A stretch of 64,000 nucleotides of DNA, taken from the NCBI GenBank assembly GCA_947037025.1, contig CAMQSU010000001.1:1-64000 (forward strand), in the 5' to 3' direction. This document shows positions 61,268-64,000 of the stretch, piece after piece; the stretch's first letter is position 1, and the number at the start of each line of letters is the position of its first letter. The DNA comes from an uncultured Clostridia bacterium (GTDB taxonomy: Bacteria; Bacillota; Clostridia; Christensenellales; UBA3700). A program made the position numbers and the translations under genes. A model generated the notes under the pieces. That model made no database searches, had not been told where the DNA came from, and saw nothing but the letters and a program-made list of their open reading frames with translations.

Positions 61268-62704
61268 ATGAGGAAAAGATATATTACAAGATTACCCGAC
61301 CAAGTTGGCGCGTTTATGAAAGCTAGCAAGATTGTGACAAATGCGGGAGCGAATATAGTAAGGTGCAGTTATAATAAAGCAGTGGATACCAACACATTAT
61401 TTTTAGATGTAACAGGAACGAAAGAGCAAATTAATAATATTACTAGCGAATTAACTAGTAGCGGATACATTGCAAATGAGGAAGATATAGCTAAAGTTCT
61501 TTTAATGGAGCTTAAACTTACGGATACAGCAGGCTCGGTATATCCAGTGCTTGAGCTGATAAATAAATACAATTTCAATATATCTTATATCAGTTCCGCA
61601 CAAAACGGCACAGCCTACCAAAACTTCAAATTAGGCTTATATATAGAAAATGTCAGTAGTATAACAGAATTTTTAAGCAAGATAAGTGAAATATGTGAAG
61701 TAAAGATTGTTGACTATGACATGAGCGAGAAGTATCTTGACAATACGGTATTCTACATGTCATTTGCTGCAGAAGTGTCAGAAAAATTGAACCTTACAAG
61801 CAAGGGGAGACACAAACTGATAGTGTATTCTAACATGATAATGCAAACATTAGACGAGCTAAATAAACCGTCACACAAGACATTTGAGTATATTGGCAAC
61901 TTTGCTGACTGTATCGCAAAGTATAAGGGTAGTGCATTCAATTGTAAATTGTACAATATTAGCTTAGTAGATGATATATATATGTATGTAATTGAGCCGC
62001 CCGTCGGTGCTAACACGTATATAATCCGCAAGGGCAATCACTTGCTTTTTGTAGATTGTGGTTTTGCTTGCTACCGTGAGGAAATGAAAAATATACTCGA
62101 TATAATGATAATAGATTACAGCAAATTGAAAAAAGAGCTTATTCTAACTCATTCAGATATTGATCATGCAGGGCTAATGGATATGTTTGATAAAGTTTAC
62201 GTAACTCAAGAGAGTTATGATAATTTTGAGGCGGAAAACAACCACACTCCAAATATCAGAGAGAGCAATGAAGAGCATCTACCATATTGCAAGATAAGCA
62301 AAATAATGTCAGGATACAATCCGCCACCAATGAATATATTAAAGGTAATAGGTAGCAGAAAGAAAGACAGCACCGCAGCAATCGAATATTTATGTGACTT
62401 AAAATTGCTTGGAGAAAAGTTTGAAATATATATCGGAAATGGTGGTCATGTAGGCGGAGAAATCGTAATAAAATGTGAGAGATTATCGCTTTTATTTACG
62501 GGCGATATAATGGTTAACGGCAAAGGTTTTTCTAAAGAGCAGCAGGAGTTTAATATGATCGCGCCATACCTAATGACAAGTGTAAATACCGATTCAAAAA
62601 AAGCACTTCAAGAGAGAAAAGCGCTTTCTAAATTATTCGATTTATCTAAATATAATGTGTGCTGTGGACATGGTGCAGTTATTAATAAAGGCAAAGGAAA
62701 ATAA
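61268..62704 (+). CDS. ACT-domain / metallo-beta-lactamase-fold fusion protein
   Basis: 478 residues. Two ACT-like units open the protein (about 1-75 'YITRLPDQVGAFMKASKIV' and 76-155 'LTDTAGSVYPVLELINKY'). A helical linker follows, then a metallo-beta-lactamase fold from about 225 ('VGANTYIIRKGNHLLFVDCG'). The metal motif reads 'THSDIDHAG' (H295, D297, D299, H300), i.e. HxDxDH instead of HxHxDH, closer to the HxExDH of flavodiiron proteins. Later ligands are 'GNGGHVGGE', 'LFTGDIMV' and 'CCGHGAV'. An amino-acid-regulated hydrolase is suggested; the substrate is unknown. GGAG precedes the start. Confidence 0.85.
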   Translation: MRKRYITRLPDQVGAFMKASKIVTNAGANIVRCSYNKAVDTNTLFLDVTGTKEQINNITSELTSSGYIANEEDIAKVLLMELKLTDTAGSVYPVLELINKYNFNISYISSAQNGTAYQNFKLGLYIENVSSITEFLSKISEICEVKIVDYDMSEKYLDNTVFYMSFAAEVSEKLNLTSKGRHKLIVYSNMIMQTLDELNKPSHKTFEYIGNFADCIAKYKGSAFNCKLYNISLVDDIYMYVIEPPVGANTYIIRKGNHLLFVDCGFACYREEMKNILDIMIIDYSKLKKELILTHSDIDHAGLMDMFDKVYVTQESYDNFEAENNHTPNIRESNEEHLPYCKISKIMSGYNPPPMNILKVIGSRKKDSTAAIEYLCDLKLLGEKFEIYIGNGGHVGGEIVIKCERLSLLFTGDIMVNGKGFSKEQQEFNMIAPYLMTSVNTDSKKALQERKALSKLFDLSKYNVCCGHGAVINKGKGK

Positions 62705-62783
62705 TTTTAAGATAAACATAAATGCAATTATATAATTAGTTTTAATTTATCATTTTAAATTAAAATATACGATTGTATATTAA

Positions 62784-62824
62784 ATAAAAAAGCAGTAAAT
62801 ATTTAAATATTTACTGTTTTTTTT
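62784..62824 (+). terminator. terminator after the ACT/MBL gene
   Basis: A perfect palindrome CAGTAAATATTT and its complement (62793-62816), preceded by an A run and followed by eight T. Confidence 0.8.
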
Positions 62825-63269
62825 ATTGTTTTAATTATAGAGCATATAGCAATATATTGTTATATGCTCGCATATTTGCGATAAAATTAATATATTATAA
62901 TATATATATACTAATATTATTAAATATTTATGCTTGAAAAAATGCAAAACTGATTATTTTTTTTGAAGAAGAAGACACCAAATACTTGAAATTTTAGTAG
63001 TGGTTTTTTTGGATAAAATATCAAAAAATTGCATACAATTAATGAAATATAAGTTTTAGGTTGTATAGCTTTAAATTGCATTTTAAAATAAAAAAACAAA
63101 ATATTATACCCGAAAAAATGCTAAATATCATATGCAAAATAATGCTTAATATTTAACATAAAATAAATAATTAATATCAATAATAAACACATGCAATTCT
63201 CAAGTAAATTATACTTATAAAAATATAAAGCAATATAATTCTCACGCAATTTATACATATAAAAAATAA

Positions 63270-63309
63270 AAAAACTCACTGAAAAATAAAATCTTTTCAG
63301 TGAGTTTTT
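63270..63309. terminator. terminator of upp
   Basis: AAAAACTCACTGAAAA (63270-63285) pairs perfectly with TTTTCAGTGAGTTTTT (63294-63309). Read on the minus strand it ends in a T run, 40 nt after the upp stop. Confidence 0.8.
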
Positions 63310-63349
63310 ATTATAATTATAATTAAAATATAGTGTAACTTATTCTCTA

Positions 63350-63979
63350 TTATTTAGTACCATAAATCCTGTCGCCCGCGTCGCCAAGACCTGGTAGAAT
63401 ATATCCATTTTCATCTAAACATCTATCAACTTTTACAACGTATATTTGCACGTCAGGGTGTGCTTTTGCTACAGCTTCAATTCCTACTGGAGCCGCTAAT
63501 ATGTTCATCATTTTAATGTTTACAACCCCGGCATCTTTTAGCGCTTGAATAGCTGCAATTGCAGATCCGCCAGTTGCAAGCATCGGGTCAAGAACTATTG
63601 CAATCATGCTTTCAATGCCTGCTGGCAATTTATTATAATATGATTCAGGCAATAAAGTTTCTTCATTGCGGCACATACCAATATGTCCGACCTTAGCAGT
63701 AGGTAGCAGATTTAATACGCCGTTTACCATTCCAAGACCTGCTCTAAGAATAGGTACTAATGCAATACTATTCTCTTTAATAACATTTTGCTCAACTACC
63801 TCAAGAGGAGTTGTAACATTGATAGTCGTTGTAGGGATATCAGCTAATCCCTCGTATGCCACTATAGTAGAGAGCTCGTCAATAAGTTCACGAAACTCCT
63901 TAGTGCCAGTATTCACACTGCGTAGTTTTGCCATTTTGTGGTCAATTAGCACATGGCTTAAAATATGTACATTATTCAT
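63350..63979 (-). CDS. upp: uracil phosphoribosyltransferase
   Basis: 209 residues. 'MAKLRSVNTGTKEFRELIDEL' is near the start. The PRPP-binding 'AIVLDPMLATGGSAIAAI' and the uracil-binding C-terminus 'LPGLGDAGDRIYGTK' are present. It converts uracil and PRPP to UMP. The start at 63979 has AAGGAG upstream on the minus strand; an in-frame ATG six codons earlier (63997) overlaps that site. The gene is complete within the window. Confidence 0.97.
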   Translation of the reverse strand: MNNVHILSHVLIDHKMAKLRSVNTGTKEFRELIDELSTIVAYEGLADIPTTTINVTTPLEVVEQNVIKENSIALVPILRAGLGMVNGVLNLLPTAKVGHIGMCRNEETLLPESYYNKLPAGIESMIAIVLDPMLATGGSAIAAIQALKDAGVVNIKMMNILAAPVGIEAVAKAHPDVQIYVVKVDRCLDENGYILPGLGDAGDRIYGTK

Positions 63980-64000
63980 TAATATTCTCCTTATCATTCA

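Larger units (their letters stand above)
62705..63349. other. 645-bp AT-rich intergenic region
   Basis: Between two convergent units. It has a terminator at each end (listed separately). The middle (about 62830-63180) is A/T-rich without any ORF or hairpin I can support. An imperfect direct repeat lies at 63195-63225 and 63237-63268 (AATTCTCA...TTATAC.TATAAAAA). Confidence 0.5.

Overview
The window is a 64-kb piece of an AT-rich Bacillota-type chromosome, most likely a Clostridia-like endospore former. Three things suggest this: spoIIE is followed directly by tilS and hpt; the secG-rnr-smpB order is present; and consensus sigma-A promoters, GGAGG-type ribosome binding sites and short operons appear throughout. 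Most genes lie on the + strand and favour A/G third positions. The minority on the - strand favour T/C, so + is probably the leading strand. I saw no rRNA, tRNA, tmRNA, CRISPR array, transposase or phage structural gene.

Layout. 1-1791: 5'-complete but truncated GH2 beta-galactosidase (-). 2334-8092: phosphoglycerate mutase-like enzyme, a large membrane-anchored surface protein, cysE and cysS. 8528-12965: unknown gene, adenine deaminase with an unknown partner, and a tiny ORF. 13131-15384: ABC-F ATPase, and a thioesterase whose start codon abuts a terminator-like hairpin. 15706-18742: amino-acid ABC importer with a TrpR-like regulator. 18903-21439: pdxS, and a pepV-type dipeptidase (-) whose 3' end is tandemly repeated outside the gene. 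21664-25909: radC, gltX-mrnC-thyX-rlmB. 26026-30450: carbohydrate cluster (GH27-like protein lacking its nucleophile, lipoprotein, GH13). 30927-33754: a second amino-acid importer with a circularly permuted binding protein. 34045-38125: acyl-CoA ligase and tex. 39051-47248: spoIIE, tilS, hpt, cca, rmuC, PHP phosphoesterase. 47367-48824: proS. 48922-50086: small cassette of two paralogous XRE repressors and a divergent DUF6809-like gene, bracketed by near-identical terminators. 50105-52598: CLC protein without its gating glutamate, and a ferritin-like protein. 52688-55777: secG-rnr-smpB. 55908-58156: metY and metA. 58468-62704: VanW/G5 protein, phosphohexomutase, and an ACT/metallo-beta-lactamase fusion. 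63350-63979: upp (-).

How the genes fit together. CysE, MetA (with the Glu111 that marks acetyl-CoA use) and MetY form a cysteine/homocysteine branch built on O-acetylated acceptors. Adenine deaminase, Hpt and Upp give purine and uracil salvage; ThyX supplies dTMP. Two complete polar amino-acid importers are present, and both ATPases carry large insertions at the same place, just before the Q-loop. The strongest candidates for something undescribed are the circularly permuted binding protein (30927-31775), those inserted ATPases, the XRE pair that differs almost only in its recognition helix with a shared-motif operator array next to it, the repeated pepV tail, and the hairpin at the thioesterase start. 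All assignments come from reading the sequence; no database search was run.
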